The notes beneath the pieces are model-generated. The model was not told the DNA's origin and did not search any database. It saw only the letters and a program-made list of their open reading frames with translations. From Perca fluviatilis (taxonomy: Eukaryota; Chordata; Actinopteri; Perciformes; Percidae), in NCBI RefSeq assembly GCF_010015445.1, contig NC_053126.1, positions 23,059,169-23,123,168 on the forward strand: a DNA stretch of 64,000 nucleotides. Reading direction: 5' to 3'. The translations under genes and the position numbers were made by a program. This document shows, piece after piece, positions 47,282 to 59,746 of this stretch (within the stretch, counting starts at the first letter, position 1; each line of letters starts with the position of its first letter).

Positions 47282-48280
47282 GAAAGCACAGACCCTGACA
47301 ACAGGATGCATTTTCACACTCAGTGTTTGTGCCCATTGTGTGTCTCAGACTCTGTGTATTTCAGCAGGAAGAATAAAGGCTAGCAAGGCCACAGGGAACT
47401 GATGTGTGGGCGAAAAGATGACATCAACGGTCTTTTCAAAGATATCCCAAGGTATCTCACACTCTTGTGTACATCACTGCTCCATTTGCCATAGGCCACA
47501 ACGGAGAGCTCTCTCACTATTATCCCTCTCCTTCCATTGTGATGACTGTGGCTCTTTAAAGTGCCACCCACAAGGTCCAAAAAACAATCGCTGGAATGTG
47601 ATTGGCTCTGCCAGGCTGCCTGGTTGCTATGGAGGAACTGGGTTTTCGAAAAGCAAAATTTCATTAGTATCAAGAGGATGTAGTGACGCCTATATGGCAG
47701 GACTGGTAGGTCATTTGTCATAAGTCTGAAATTAGAGGCAGATCAGATAAAAGTTTAATGAATTTTAATGATGGCTGTGAGGAAAATGGGTCATTCAGCT
47801 GCAAATAGTCATAAAATACAGCAAAGAAAAATAGGATATTAATAGCAAACAGAGCTAGGGGGTTCATTTGCAAAAACAGATATATTTCTTATTTTTAAAT
47901 TTTTCCAGGGAATAATAATCAAACTGGTGTTGGGCTGTTTTGATAAGACATCCCAATGTATATGCATTATCTTTGATGGAGAATGTTCTAGCATCCTTTT
48001 AGGAGACTTATCTGTAAGTAAAACAACTAAATGGGGATGAAAGCTTAATTTCATATAAACAAAATCATAACATTTCCATTACAGTGTTGTCTGTCAGGTA
48101 GTTAAAAGGGCCCTGTGGAGGTTTCTTGTAAACAAAAGGTAGTTTACATCCAGTGTTAATAATGTACCACATTGTGTGTCTCCTTGAGCTCAAACAAATG
48201 TGGTGAATGCCTTTCCTCCCTCATTTGCAAAGCTGATTTTCTTCTAAGTATTTCACATCATGCATTGTTTACATCCAAAG
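47282..48280. other. Non-coding, no recognised gene
   Basis: No exon or bounded element. 47480-47720 is GC-balanced but shows no coding signal. Confidence 0.4.
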
Positions 48281-48285
48281 ATGCA

Positions 48286-48288
<3 letters not shown>

Positions 48289-48329
<41 letters not shown>
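48289..48329. repeat. (CT)n microsatellite
   Basis: About 20 CT units. Confidence 0.95.
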
Positions 48330-48332
<3 letters not shown>

Positions 48333-50850
48333 TTATTTATGAGCTGTTATCTCTACCTTCTAACTGGTGTGTGACTCGCAGGGGAACCATCTTAGAATAA
48401 GTAACGTTCACTAGTACTGGGAGGTAAACAGAAGCCCTAGCTCCAGCTCAATACATACAGTAGAAGTCTATTCCAATGAAAATGTAGTGCAAAAGAAGTA
48501 CAACAATAGAGCAACATGGAAGGATTAATTATTAAACTTACATTTTGAAAATAAAAAAAATATCAGTCAGCTTTTCCACTACTGGACTCTCTGTGGGCAT
48601 GAAATCTGACCTAGTTCACATGTACACAGGTATTTCTTTTAAAAATGTAGATTTCCAATGCGTTTTGGCCTTTCGTCCACACGCACACTTCCAAGATGAA
48701 GATTTTCAGACACTCAGTTTTCACTGTCGACGTGTGGATGGTCAATGTCTGTGCGCCGTTATCTCCTTTGTGAGGCGTCACAAAGGATCTGACATTTCGT
48801 GCAATGGCCGATGTGACCAAAATTGTGCTGGTTCTAACTGCTAACAGGACCTTTTACATGTTTACACATACATTAACAGTTACTTTTCCACTATGTTTAG
48901 AAACATTGGCATCACAATGCGCTACGGAGCGATCGATGCCTCCACTCCTCAGATGGAGATCTGTCTTTGCAGGTGCAACATGAGCTGTACACTGCAAAAC
49001 CATACAATTAAGTTAGTTACAATAAGAGTTAGTCCAATTCAGATACAGTATAAGATGATTAATAAGTTCAATACAATACTTCCAAATTCCCAGGAAGTAG
49101 GTGAAAAAACAGCAGTTCTTCTTTTCATTCCTTTGAGTCCAAAGTGCCCAGTGCCCTACTGTAGGAATTATGGCCATATTGTTCCACACCTCATGATTTA
49201 CGCCCAGTGTCACTGTACAGTGCTGATGGAGGATGTAAAGTGCTCTTTATGTAGTGATACAGAAAGGACGAGGTCAGGGTGGTGGGCGAATGATGGATAA
49301 CCACCATATATATATTTTTTGCCATAAAACACAATCTTTCACCAACTTTAACTATATCATAGTTCTTCATTCGATATAAATAGCATTGTCCAATATGGAT
49401 GTTCCTGTTCTTGGGAAGACCATGGGACTGCTGCTGGATGAATCTCTGAGCAAAAGCACTTCTGAAAGGAAAATGTTCAAATCCAGCTGAGCATATGTTG
49501 CACCATTGTTACAGACAGTATACTGAGACCTGAAAAATGTACCTTTTTAGTGCCAAAAGTCTCAAACACAGCTCTGCCAGGTACTATTTCATTGCAGTGT
49601 AGAAACAGAGCTGTTCAGACATGTTTACTGTATACAGACTTTGCCCTTGCGCTTATCATAAGTATCTTCAACACCTGATAATATTTTTAGATACTAAAAT
49701 CTACTCTCGCTCTCTCGCTGCACTACACTCCTCTACCTTGTGAAATCCATTATACTTGTTAATTACCCACTAATTAGAGAGTAAATTTTGCCCAAGACAC
49801 GGTGGCAGTAAATATGGACAGTGGTGCCATGCATGTGGAATTGATTTCATGCTCTCAGTTTCCAAAGGATAACAGTGAAGATGAATTATTCAGAAAGTCC
49901 ACAACTCTCAATGGATGGCTGACCTTTACGAAGGACTTTAGCTGCGCTTGTTAGTACCTGACTGATGAGCTCGGAGTGTTTAGGCCTCCACAAATCACAG
50001 AGTGAAATGTGAAATATGAGAGAGAGAGAGAGTTTCTGGCCCATTCTCGTTTTCATACATTTGCTTTGGCAGGTTGTGGAAAAACTCAATTTGCTGTGAA
50101 AATCGGTATTACCATGAGAGACATATCACATTAGATCTGACTGATTGTAAACTCATTACTCAGAGAGAAATTTAGGCACATGCAATGAATTTATCATTTT
50201 GGTTACGCCTCAAGTGGGAGAAATTTATCTGTACCTGAATGTTCCTATAGATGAGAGACTCACTTTCAAACCATGTCTATGGAAACACACTCAGCACTTA
50301 AGTTGGACTCATTGGTGTGTTTTTACATCGACAAGGCTTGTTGTTTCATCCTATAAAATCCCCAGCAATATCAATATGGATTTTATTGTTCAATAGTTCC
50401 TCCATTACTGCTCTTTCTAACACCATGCAGCGTGCAAAAAAGCTCAAGTGTTTCTCTCTCTTTCTCTCTCTCTCTATAGCCTAGACTGCAATATTCCAAC
50501 AATCAATCTAAAAGAGAATAAAACATTTGCCCATTACACATGGTTTCCTCTCCAAGGACGATTCCCAAGCTGCTGTATTTATACATTTTCACAGCATGGT
50601 CTTCCTTTCATGCATCTTTGAGAAGACGAAAGGGATCCAAAGGTCGGTGATACTTTGATCGTTCAGTGATTTGTTTGTTTGCTTTTCTGAAGATTGGTTC
50701 TCTATTTTTCCCTCTTTTGCTTTGAATTGATAAACCATCTGCTCCCGTGACAGTTCAGAGCAGAGTGTCATCAACTGCAACGCTCAGATTCTCACAGATG
50801 CTGCTGTCAGAGTGCCAGCCGGAGAGCCAGAGACATGTCCTGCTGCAGAC
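48330..50850. other. Non-coding, repeat-like patch near 48.6-48.85 kb
   Basis: 48650-48845 (TGCGTTTTGGCC, TCCACACGCACAC, GTGTGGATGGTCAATG) looks like a dispersed repeat from its composition, without visible ends. Nothing else was recognised. Confidence 0.35.
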
Positions 50851-50856
50851 TGTGTA

Positions 50857-50910
<54 letters not shown>
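50851..50910. repeat. (TG)n microsatellite followed by (GA)4
   Basis: About 28 TG units with one interruption at the start. Confidence 0.95.
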
Positions 50911-50919
<9 letters not shown>

Positions 50920-53572
50920 TCGGGCTGTTTACCAGAAAACAGTTTCTGGCATCTTGTGAGTGGATGCACAAACCCAACAAACAGCCTGTACACTTCTTAA
51001 CGCACCTTTGAACTTCTTTCATTTTGTTTGCTGACTTAATACATAATTCTGATGATATATGATATATGATATTCTATATTTTTCTTAGGGTCAACAAATC
51101 CCATGAAAAGACCAAAACCAACAGTGAATATATCTATTAAATTAAGTTTATCGTTAATCCATGCAGGAAACGGAAGTCATACGCCGGCTGATTGAATTAT
51201 CATTCCTATCAGACACACACATATCACAGCCATTCTCACATTGTGGTCCTTTTAAATGTGACTCCCTCCTCACTGATCCCTGCTACACTGACACTACTTT
51301 ACTCACTGCTGCTGCTGCTGGCAACGCCTTGCCTCCACCACCCCAGCACCCACCTTTCTAGTTCAGAGTCCCAACATGACTCAAAGTTTAAAACGGGTTT
51401 AAATGTCTTTCTTTTGCAGCCACATCACACACAAATCACAAAACAACATCCGGACAAACAAAGAAGAGAAGAAGACAATAGAATACATGTATATATAAAC
51501 ATGAATAATAGAAATCTTAACTAGAAACTGAACTCAAACTAAAAACTAGGACCATACTGTAACTCTAAATACAACGATATTGCCTGCTAATATACCTTTG
51601 TCTTTCTTGATGACAGATACAGTATACATAGTGTTCATAGCGGATGCTAGTTTGCAACACCCGTCCCTTGAAGGGCTTTTATGACTAAAAGATCAGAACA
51701 GTGAGGAAAAAAGAAATTAACTGGATACAGCAAGATACAATAAAGCAAACAAAATAAATATCTGTACTCTCTTGATGTATTTGCAAAAATTTGATGAACA
51801 AATGCTTTCAAACATTTAAACACAAGCTTTACATAATGTAAATCAATAAATCACCAGGTTAGTGCAAGTCTAGTATACTGTATATACACAGCTATATTAT
51901 GATGTATGTAATAAACAAAAAATGTAATTATTTTGTATCTCCAGTAATGAGATTTCAAAAAGCTGCAACATCCATAATAACAGGTCCAATGGAATACGAA
52001 TCAAACAACCCCTGTGTTTTTGTTTCAAGACAGAAAAAAGCTATTTTCTAATATATTGAGATTCCAATCAGGGTTGTCCGGATTGTACATTGCCGGTTTG
52101 ATGTTTATTTAATATGACTGAAGTCAGAGTCTCCATCCTGCCAGTTCATTATATCTTCTGACATGTGGGGTAGATTTTATAATACAATATAAGCATATTT
52201 TAATACCACATGCAGCTCTGTTTGGTTTGGAAAATGTATTTTTAGAGGAGAAAACTGGATTTTCTAAGCCCCCTGTGCACACTGCACCCTACACACATAC
52301 CTTCTAAAATGTTCTATAAAGAATTATAGGTATTCCGATTGTTATATTTTCATCCTCGGTAAGTGAAAATGCAAAGAGACTGAAGACGTCCACCAAAAGA
52401 AAAGAGGAATAACCGCAGCCCTCAGCATTCCCGCTTGTAGCGTAAATTATTTTTTGAAATGCCGTTGAGCTGCAAAATGTTTCTGTGAATTGACAAACAA
52501 CTGTTTGGATGAAGGAGAGACAGAGTTACATTTTCCAGCATGCCGCGAGCTACAGTGTATAAGACAGTGTTCGAGTGAAGATGGCTGCTGTATTTTGGAT
52601 TAACTCAGATGTATAACGCTATAGCTGCATGGGGAAATCTCCCATACTCTTCAATTATTCAACTGCCTTCCTTTGAAATTTGGCTTATATATGATTGAAC
52701 AGGGCTTAATTTTAGATTGGATTTTCTGACAAGAGTACTTGCTATTTTAAGCCCCAACTTCTGTCAGACTAAAGGAATGTATGTCATGGGGACAGCTGGT
52801 GAATGACATGGTTAATATGCACTCTGCACGATCACCTTAAGACGAGCTGGCAGTGACTAATGCTGAAGGAACAACGACTAAGCTGCAGGAAATAAGGATC
52901 GATTCAAACCTCAGCATGTGTAAATATTCATGTCAATACAGTAAAATACACTGATGGAGATGACTGTAATACATACAGGGACATTTTAATCTTTGACGTC
53001 ATGGGTATTGATTAAAGACAGAATGATGAAGTAGGTGGAGTGGAAACAAATGTCCATGTTAACCATTATTTCAAACAAGTTATAGTTCTATGCATATAAA
53101 AAATTATCTTATATAATCTAATAGTTTGTGTCGAGATTTCATCCAATCATTTTGACCTTTTGTCAATTCTAGAAAACAACGTAAAACCATGACTGAAAAA
53201 AGATTGATGAAGTAGAACTTTGACCCTGTTTACAATAAGTTTTAAAATGCGTATGTGATTACGATTGGCGATTGGATCACTAGTGGACAGTGCTAAATAT
53301 AAGTGTAAACAACCACCAAGACACATTTTGATCTGATCACTCAAACCACTTGCCGAGGTGGTCTGAGACGCATTTGACAACATATCTTTTGTAGTGTAGA
53401 CGCTAATGCGTCCTGATGGGTACCCCGACAAGGACCTAACAGGAACATACGTCATCAATGCAGGAAGCGGTGATTGTTTTGGTGACAGCATGCCAACGCT
53501 CTACAACTTTGTTGGACAAAGTGTTGTGTTTTGGAAGGAGATGTGTTGATTGTGCAGGGCCCTTTAACCTTT
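50911..53572. other. Non-coding, AT-rich
   Basis: No exon, RNA gene or bounded element recognised. Confidence 0.4.
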
Positions 53573-53577
53573 TAGCG

Positions 53578-53920
53578 CAGGGGTGTCAAACTAATTTTAG
53601 TTCATGGGCCACATACCACTAATTTGATCTGAAGTGGGCCAGACCTGTAAACCACTCCAGAAAGATCAGAAACTTTATCTGGCCCCATGTTTCTTGTCAG
53701 CTTGATGTTGGCAAACACAAGTTGCTTCTGCTTCGACTGCATTCTAATGTTACAGACCCGGGAGAGAGTGGTAATATCCCGAGAAAAAACTCTTTTCTAA
53801 GATTAAAGTGGTAAATTTATGAGATTAAAGTGGTAAATTTGGAATTGGAATTAATCACTTCTCTGCAATTTTCATACTTTGCAAAGTGATCCAGTGGGCC
53901 GGATTGAACCCTTTGGCAGA
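53578..53920. repeat. Dispersed vertebrate-type repeat (AGGGGTGTCAAACTAATTTT)
   Basis: Blocks GGGGTGTCAAACTAATTTTA, TTCATGGGCCACATACC and AGTGGGCCGGATTGAACC match a repeat frequent in fish and other vertebrates (recalled). An internal duplication GATTAAAGTGGTAAATTT occurs at about 53801 and 53822. Confidence 0.6.
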
Positions 53921-54663
53921 TAAATATTATCAAGGGTCAAAGTATTACAAAGTTACTAAATCATTCGAATAAATGAAGTCATACACAAACATAATAGTAA
54001 TAAAAGGCAGTCAAGTGGGAGATTCAAATCTTAATATAGGATCAAAATGTAATCTAGACCGGGGAGAGTAAGTTACACCCTGAAAGCTGTCCTCCTTGAA
54101 AATTCATTCCATTGAAAACTCCACAATTGTTTCAGAGAAGTCTCCATCAACATCCACATTGAATCATCAAAACGATTGCAATCATAACATATATCAAACA
54201 TTTTCAAATTACAATGTCAAAAACTGCGAGCCTTCACAGTAGATTTGATGATGTGTGGAGCAGGATTCCAGCTGGAAGAGAGTGAAGGTTCAGTATGACG
54301 AAGGTGTTTCTTTTAACGGAGTGTCTATTTGCACCCCCGGTACGAATAGCCTCGGCCACACAGCTGAGCTATTTACACCCTGTGACATAACAACAAAAAA
54401 ACGTTGCTCGCGTGCACCGAAATCATGGCGGACGTTCATCTTCCATGACCGCAGAAACTGGCATATTAGGGAAGTTTTGTCTCTAAAGTTTATAACAATT
54501 GAATTTCTAGCGGAAAATGGATACTACAGTTGCGCTTTCTGTCTTCAGTGAAAGCATACAACCGTTAGTTTGTTAGTTAGTACCTATTTTTTTGTATACA
54601 GTATGGTTACCTAGCAACCGAGGCTTGAAGAAACCAAGTGGTAAAAAGTTGTTCAACTTCCTG

Positions 54664-54735
54664 AAAGAACTGCTAGGTGAGTGGTTAGTGCGCTTGCCTT
54701 TGGTATGGGAGTTTTGAGTTAGATTCCCCTGTGTG
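54664..54735 (+). pseudogene. tRNA-like sequence (pseudogene or SINE head)
   Basis: It has an A-box-like TGAGTGGTTAGTGCG and a B-box-like GAGTTAGATTCC with plausible spacing (about 37 bp). The acceptor stem does not pair cleanly, so it is more likely a tRNA pseudogene or SINE fragment than a working tRNA. Confidence 0.35.
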
Positions 54736-55004
54736 GTGATCTTATTTTTTAAAATTTGGATTGGATAATTTGCATGCAATTGCGCAAGTCAGGACCCGCG
54801 AACGCGTATTTTCTTCTTTTTTTTTTGCAGGGTGGTAGGGGAAGACTCATGAATATGCCTGATCTGGTTGGGTTGGTTAGGTTTAGGCAAGAGGAGTGGG
54901 ATGGTTATGGTTAGGGTAAGAATGTCGATAATATTCCAAAAAGGTGTAATACATGAGTAGTATGGATAACTGTGTGTAAATATATGCCAAGGTACTGTAA
55001 ATGC

Positions 55005-55225
55005 ACAGGGGTGCAAATATGCATACATTGATATTTGTACCAGGGGTGCAAATAGCATACACTTCTAATTGTACCAGGGGTGCAAATAGCATACACTTCT
55101 AATTGTACCAGGGGTGCAAATAGCATACACTTCTAATTGCACCAGGGTACAAATAGCATACTGCTAATTGTACCAGGGGTGCAAATAGCATACACTGCTA
55201 ATTGTACCAGGGGTGCAAATAGCCT
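55005..55225 (+). repeat. 34-bp minisatellite, about seven copies
   Basis: Units start ACCAGGGGTGCAAATAGC at 55005 (diverged), 55039, 55073, 55107, 55141, 55172 and 55206. Spacing is 34 bp, except 31 bp between the fifth and sixth. Open frames here are by-products of the array. Confidence 0.92.
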
Positions 55226-55768
55226 CACCCTTCTTTTAAAGCACTTTCGACATCTCTACCACTAGCTTGTCTCCCAGGGACAGTTGAAAATGTACTGACT
55301 TTCTCATGAATATTTTATATTCTGATACTGACGTACAAATATCACATTGAAACAAAAAAATAGATGTGTGCTTTTGCAAAATAATAGCACATTAAAGCAG
55401 TAGTTCTCTATTTTTGGCCACTTGGAGGCAATACGCTGTAAACTAAACATTAACATACTATTAACATGTAAGCAAACAGTTGCTCATTAACACATCCAGC
55501 AGACACAAAGCAACATTATCATTCATTTACAGTTGTGTTTCAATATTCACTCTCCTTTGGTTTGGTTTTCATCGACTCCTAAGATAAATATCTGTCTTTT
55601 TAGCTTCTAATTGCTCCACAACGCTCACCAGCAAGTCACTAACTAATTAATAGGGTCAATGAGAGCGGTGAGTGTGAAACACGCCAAAACAGCTATAAGA
55701 CACAAATGCTACATATAGCTGATGGGTATGAGAAGCCGCCTAGGCCAGAATTGAATACTTGCACATAC

Positions 55769-55812
55769 TGTATGTATGTATGTATGTATGTATGTATATA
55801 TACATACATACA
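55769..55812. repeat. (TATG)n/(CATA)n palindromic microsatellite
   Basis: TGTATG units run into ATATATACATACATACACAC, making a self-complementary tract. Confidence 0.85.
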
Positions 55813-55988
55813 CACTGGTTCTAAACACCAGTACACCAGTGCACATACAGTACATGCATACTTCACTTGTGCATACATATATACTTCACTTGCACATACA
55901 TGCATACTTCACAAGCGCAAACATATATACTTCACTTGAATGTATGTACAAGTGAAGTATATATGCAAGTGTTTAGTACCAGTATATA

Positions 55989-56522
55989 CAGTACAGGCCA
56001 AAAGTTTGGACACACCTTCTCATTCAATGCGTTTCCTTTTTATTTTCATGACTATTTACATTGTAGATTCTCACTGAAGGCATCAAAACTATGAATGAAC
56101 ACATATGGAATTATGTACTTAACAAAAAAGTGTGAAATAACTGAAAACATGTTTTATATTTTAGATTCTTCAAAGTAGCCACCCTTTGCTTTTTTATTAA
56201 TAATGGAAAAAATTCCACTAATTAACCCTGACAAAGCACACCTGTGAAGTGAAAACCATTTCAGGTGACTACCTCATGAAGCTCATTGAGAGAACACCAA
56301 GGGCTTGCAGAGTTATCAAAAAAAGCAAAGGGTGGCTACTTTGAAGAATCTAAAATATAAGACATGTTTTCAGTTATTTCACACTTTTTTGTTAAGTACA
56401 TAATTCCATATGTGTTCATTCATAGTTTTGATGCATTCAGTGAGAATCTACAATGTAAATAGTCATGAAAATAAAGAAACACACTGAATGAGAAGGTGTG
56501 TCCAAACTTTTGGCCTGTACTG
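55989..56522. mobile_element. Tc1/mariner-type MITE with long inverted repeats
   Basis: Starts CAGTACAGGCCAAAAGTTTG and ends mirrored in CAAACTTTTGGCCTGTACTG, with TA on both sides (55987-55988 and 56523-56524). The inverted arms are about 210 bp (to around 56195 and from around 56320). The short middle contains no coding region. This family is well known in fish genomes (recalled). Confidence 0.88.
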
Positions 56523-56737
56523 TATGTATGTGCAAGTGAAGTATATATGTATGTGCAAGTAAAGTATTCATCTGGCCTAGGCGGCTTCTCATAGATGGGA
56601 ACTGCAGAGTCGGACGATAATTCTCTGTAGGTTGATCACTATTAGGGACACATTTCATGTTACAAGTTGCCATTTGACCCAACATGTTTTGACTCATGCA
56701 GCTTTGCTGTAAACATTAATATTCAACACCTTTGGAA

Positions 56738-56780
56738 GGGGCGGCACGGTGGAGCCTCACAGCAAGAGGGTTCTGGGTGA
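56738..56780 (+). repeat. Truncated dispersed repeat (GGGGCGGCACGGTGG)
   Basis: GGGGCGGCACGGTGGAGCC then TCACAGCAAGAGGGTTCTGG is a shortened version of a tRNA-like fish repeat (recalled); the middle is missing. Confidence 0.5.
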
Positions 56781-56783
56781 CCC

Positions 56784-56815
56784 TAGTCTCGCTTTGCCAG
56801 ACCCTCCTCCAAAGC
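56784..56815 (+). repeat. TAGTCT-family left-end fragment
   Basis: TAGTCTCGCTTTGCCAGACC followed by CTCCTCC matches the left terminus of the family. The rest of the element is not visible. Confidence 0.5.
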
Positions 56816-56819
56816 ACGC

Positions 56820-58840
56820 TAAATAGTCCAGTCATTTTAAGCTAAAATGGGGGTCAACCTTGAACAAATTGAAACAGAAGCAAACTCAACTGATTTTGTC
56901 TCCTCAATATGTCCTGAGTAAGGAAAAAAAAGCCCCGAAGAATCCCATTAGGGGAAAGTTTCAAAAAAAGACCCAAATATAGCCTATTCATAGGCCTATA
57001 TTCATTCTTTTTCTCATGTGAATAGGGTCAAAGTTTTAACCTTTAGCTATCACTATGAAAATTACTGAGTTGATTACTTACATAAAGACAAACAAAAAAT
57101 GTATTACAAGTTTTATTAAATAATCTAATTACGTATACTATGCTAATTATAATATGCTAATTTGCATACATACCACAACAGATCCAAACATTGGGTATAG
57201 CCAGGTGAAAATGTCTTGTTGAATCCTGTTGACATTTTAACAGTAAAATACTTAATGTTAAGGTCTGAATGGAACACATTTAGGCTACCCATGAGCATTA
57301 ATACATAAAGGCAGGAAGAAGTACTTTAAACCAGCCTTAATTAATTATTACTGCAGACATGGGGAACAGGACCTACCTTTTGTCTTCTGCATTCTCCTTA
57401 CCCTTGTCTCCTGTTCTTCCATCAGACTCATCCCCCAGAAACAGTCCCACGGACCCAGCCCCAAACCCCATCTCAGCAATAATAATTAATAAAGGCAAGG
57501 AACATCATCATCATAATGAAGTAGAGACTCTCAGTGATTTCAGAACGTTCCCCCATATCTGCTGCTTACCTCTGATTTCCTACATTTCTCTGCATGTCAG
57601 AGGCTTGACTTATTTATGATTTCCTGCCTAAGGAGAGAAAAAGAAAATGAGAACCCACTGTTGAATCCCAGAGGCTTAGACTTTCTCAAACCACCAAACA
57701 GTCTGAATGCCTCAGAGTTTAACACACCTATATGCAGACGGTCTGCGGAGGGCTTAGACACGAGTTCTTATGCAACGTGTTATGTTTATCTCTATATTAC
57801 TTTTGTTTGTTTTTCTTTTCTGAGACTTCGCAGCATAAATTTGATGCATTAAAGTCATATAAGAGACTGTCCATTTATCCAACTGTGTTTTTCTGTAGCA
57901 TAAAACAACAGTAAACACTGAGGTTTGTATAGATATACTGCCACAGTACATTAATCTTAAGGATTACACCGGCCACTAAGGAAAGGATGGAGGGATTATA
58001 GTGTAGTAAAAAAAATACAGCTGTTGGGTTAAACTGATGGCTTTGGTTTTATAAATATGTATATATATATATATATATTCATCAGATTTCACACAAGTGA
58101 AAATATGCTTTCTTAAATCCCCGAACTGTAGAAAATACTCACACGGCAGTTCTTGTTTGACAGTGAGCCAATAAAAAAAACTATTCCAGCCAAAAGACTT
58201 GATTGCAAGAGAATGAAACTAATCAAACAACCCAAATGTGAAATTTAGTCTAGAATATGTATGTGCTCCTCGCTATCAGCAGCTTTAATTCACCCACAGG
58301 GTTTTATAAACACAGTAAATTTGGAAAGTCATGGATGGAAGATGAAAGTCAAATTTGGCTAAATGATGCCATGCTGCTCCAGTTACCATTTTCTACTGTT
58401 TCTTTCCCGGAACACAAATTGCAGAGAATGAGTTGAGCAGAATTAGGCAAAATCTCAACTGGTAGATTCAGAATATCATGATACAGTTTGTTTTACCTGC
58501 TGGCTAACATAAAAATAATGGGAGTCTTTCAGTCATAATCTGTAATCATCTTCACATTCATTATACACAATGTTGAGCCTGCTGGTTTAGTATTTCCAAT
58601 TTACTAAATATGTGGAATCATTGGGAACCTGTTCCGATGAGAACTCCATGGTGAAAAGTAAAGGATTAAAAGCTTTTGTTGCAGTCAGGAGTCGACCACC
58701 TAAGGAGGCAGAAGGTCTGGAAATAACACTGCAGACTTCATCTTTGTCCCAGAATGATTTCTGAACTACATTAAAATCGGATAATACTTTTTCTTGACCG
58801 CTCATTAGCTGTGCTGTTCTGTCCCTCTGTCTCTCCTCAA
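56820..58840. other. Non-coding, AT-rich
   Basis: No gene or bounded element; an (AT)n tract is at 58057-58078. Confidence 0.4.
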
Positions 58841-58864
58841 CAAGTGGACAGATGAGATTTTTTT

Positions 58865-59034
58865 GGGGGGCTTTTCCCTTTACTAGTAGTAGAGACAGTC
58901 GATAGACATGAAAGGGGGAGAGAGATGGTGGATGACACGCAGCAAAGGGCAGCAGGTCGGATTCGAACCCACGCCTCTGCAGGACTCAGCCTACATGGGG
59001 CGCATGCTCACACTGGGTGAGCTAGAGGCCGCCA
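58865..59034 (-). mobile_element. tRNA-derived SINE
   Basis: On the minus strand the head has an A box (TAGCTCACCCAGTG, 59011-59024) and a perfect B box GGTTCGAATCC (58959-58969), followed by the CCCTTTGCTGCGTGTCATCC body shared with 44963-45160. It is bracketed by an 18-bp duplication with one mismatch: GACAGATGAG plus T-tract at 58847-58864 and GACAAATGAG plus T-tract at 59035-59052. Confidence 0.88.
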
Positions 59035-59052
59035 GACAAATGAGATTTTTTT

Positions 59053-59740
59053 AAAGAAAGAAAAGATAGTTATAATTTGATTTTTACCAGCTGCGTATTG
59101 TTTTCACCTTGTGAATCTGTGTGTGTCATCATGGCAAAATGTGCTCTTGGAGACACCTACTGTAGTGGGAACACAGAAGGGATTTTGAGTGCTTTGCCAG
59201 GTGTTTATATGTCGGACTGTCTGCAGAATGATTTTGTCAACGTTGCATCGTCACAAGCGTGCAAGATGCAGTCACGAAACGTTACAGGTGTGTATTTGAG
59301 ATCAAAATGAAGGTTGGAAGATACTGTAGGTGTGGTCCGAGCAAGGGCGCTGGAAGTAAGGAGGTAGGAAGTAGGAAAGGGGCCATTGCATTGCCCCCAC
59401 TCCATCCCCAACCCCCTGCTTTAAGTGGGCATTCACATTAAGAAAAGTGATCCGTCGATTTTTGCAGGTTGGTGCAGCGAGGAGGGGGGGAGAGTGTCAA
59501 TGAAACGGTCCACTTGTGTGACGTCATGTTGTGTTCTTAAACTTCCCAATAAAGCACAAGTAGACTTCATTTTTCACAATTACTGTTTTCTGTCAGATCG
59601 TTTATAGATTTTGATGTTTCCGACCGCAAATGAAGACAACTTATTTCTTAGATACAGAAAAGAGACAAGCGAGACATAGCGAGTGCTTTGTTGTTGCAGG
59701 AATCGGTCAGTGTATCTTTTGGTCATTCGAGTTTCCTTGC
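59053..59740. other. Non-coding, no recognised gene
   Basis: 59335-59400 is GC-richer and repeat-like. No exon signal. Confidence 0.4.
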
Positions 59741-59746
59741 ATCAAC

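Larger units (their letters stand above)
54315..55255. repeat. Segment bounded by inverted CTATTTGCACCCC motifs; contains minisatellite
   Basis: CTATTTGCACCCCCGGTAC at about 54326-54344 is the reverse complement (one mismatch) of the unit GTACCAGGGGTGCAAATAG that ends the array near 55203-55222. The sequence just outside each copy also shows weak inverted similarity. This could be an inverted-end element, but a target duplication was not found. Confidence 0.4.
55728..56595. mobile_element. Outer inverted-repeat structure enclosing microsatellite and a nested MITE
   Basis: GAGAAGCCGCCTAGGCCAGA (from 55731) is mirrored by TCTGGCCTAGGCGGCTTCTC (to about 56591). Further in, ATACTTGCACATAC is mirrored by GTATGTGCAAGTAAAGTAT. 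GATGGG occurs just outside each arm. Between lie (TATG)n/(CATA)n tracts and repeated ACTTCACTTG/CAAGTGAAGT motifs that fold back on each other. Confidence 0.65.

Noticed and set aside
54883..55126. Three open frames sharing MLFAPLVQ-type repeats
   Set aside because: They are translations of the 34-bp minisatellite in successive units, not proteins.
55005..55225. Regularly spaced repeats suggesting a CRISPR array
   Set aside because: The units are directly adjacent 34-bp tandem copies with no unique spacers, in a vertebrate genome.
55693..56094. Open frames with YIHTYIHT or CILHKRK-type repeats
   Set aside because: They come from the TATG/CATA microsatellite and mirrored motifs.
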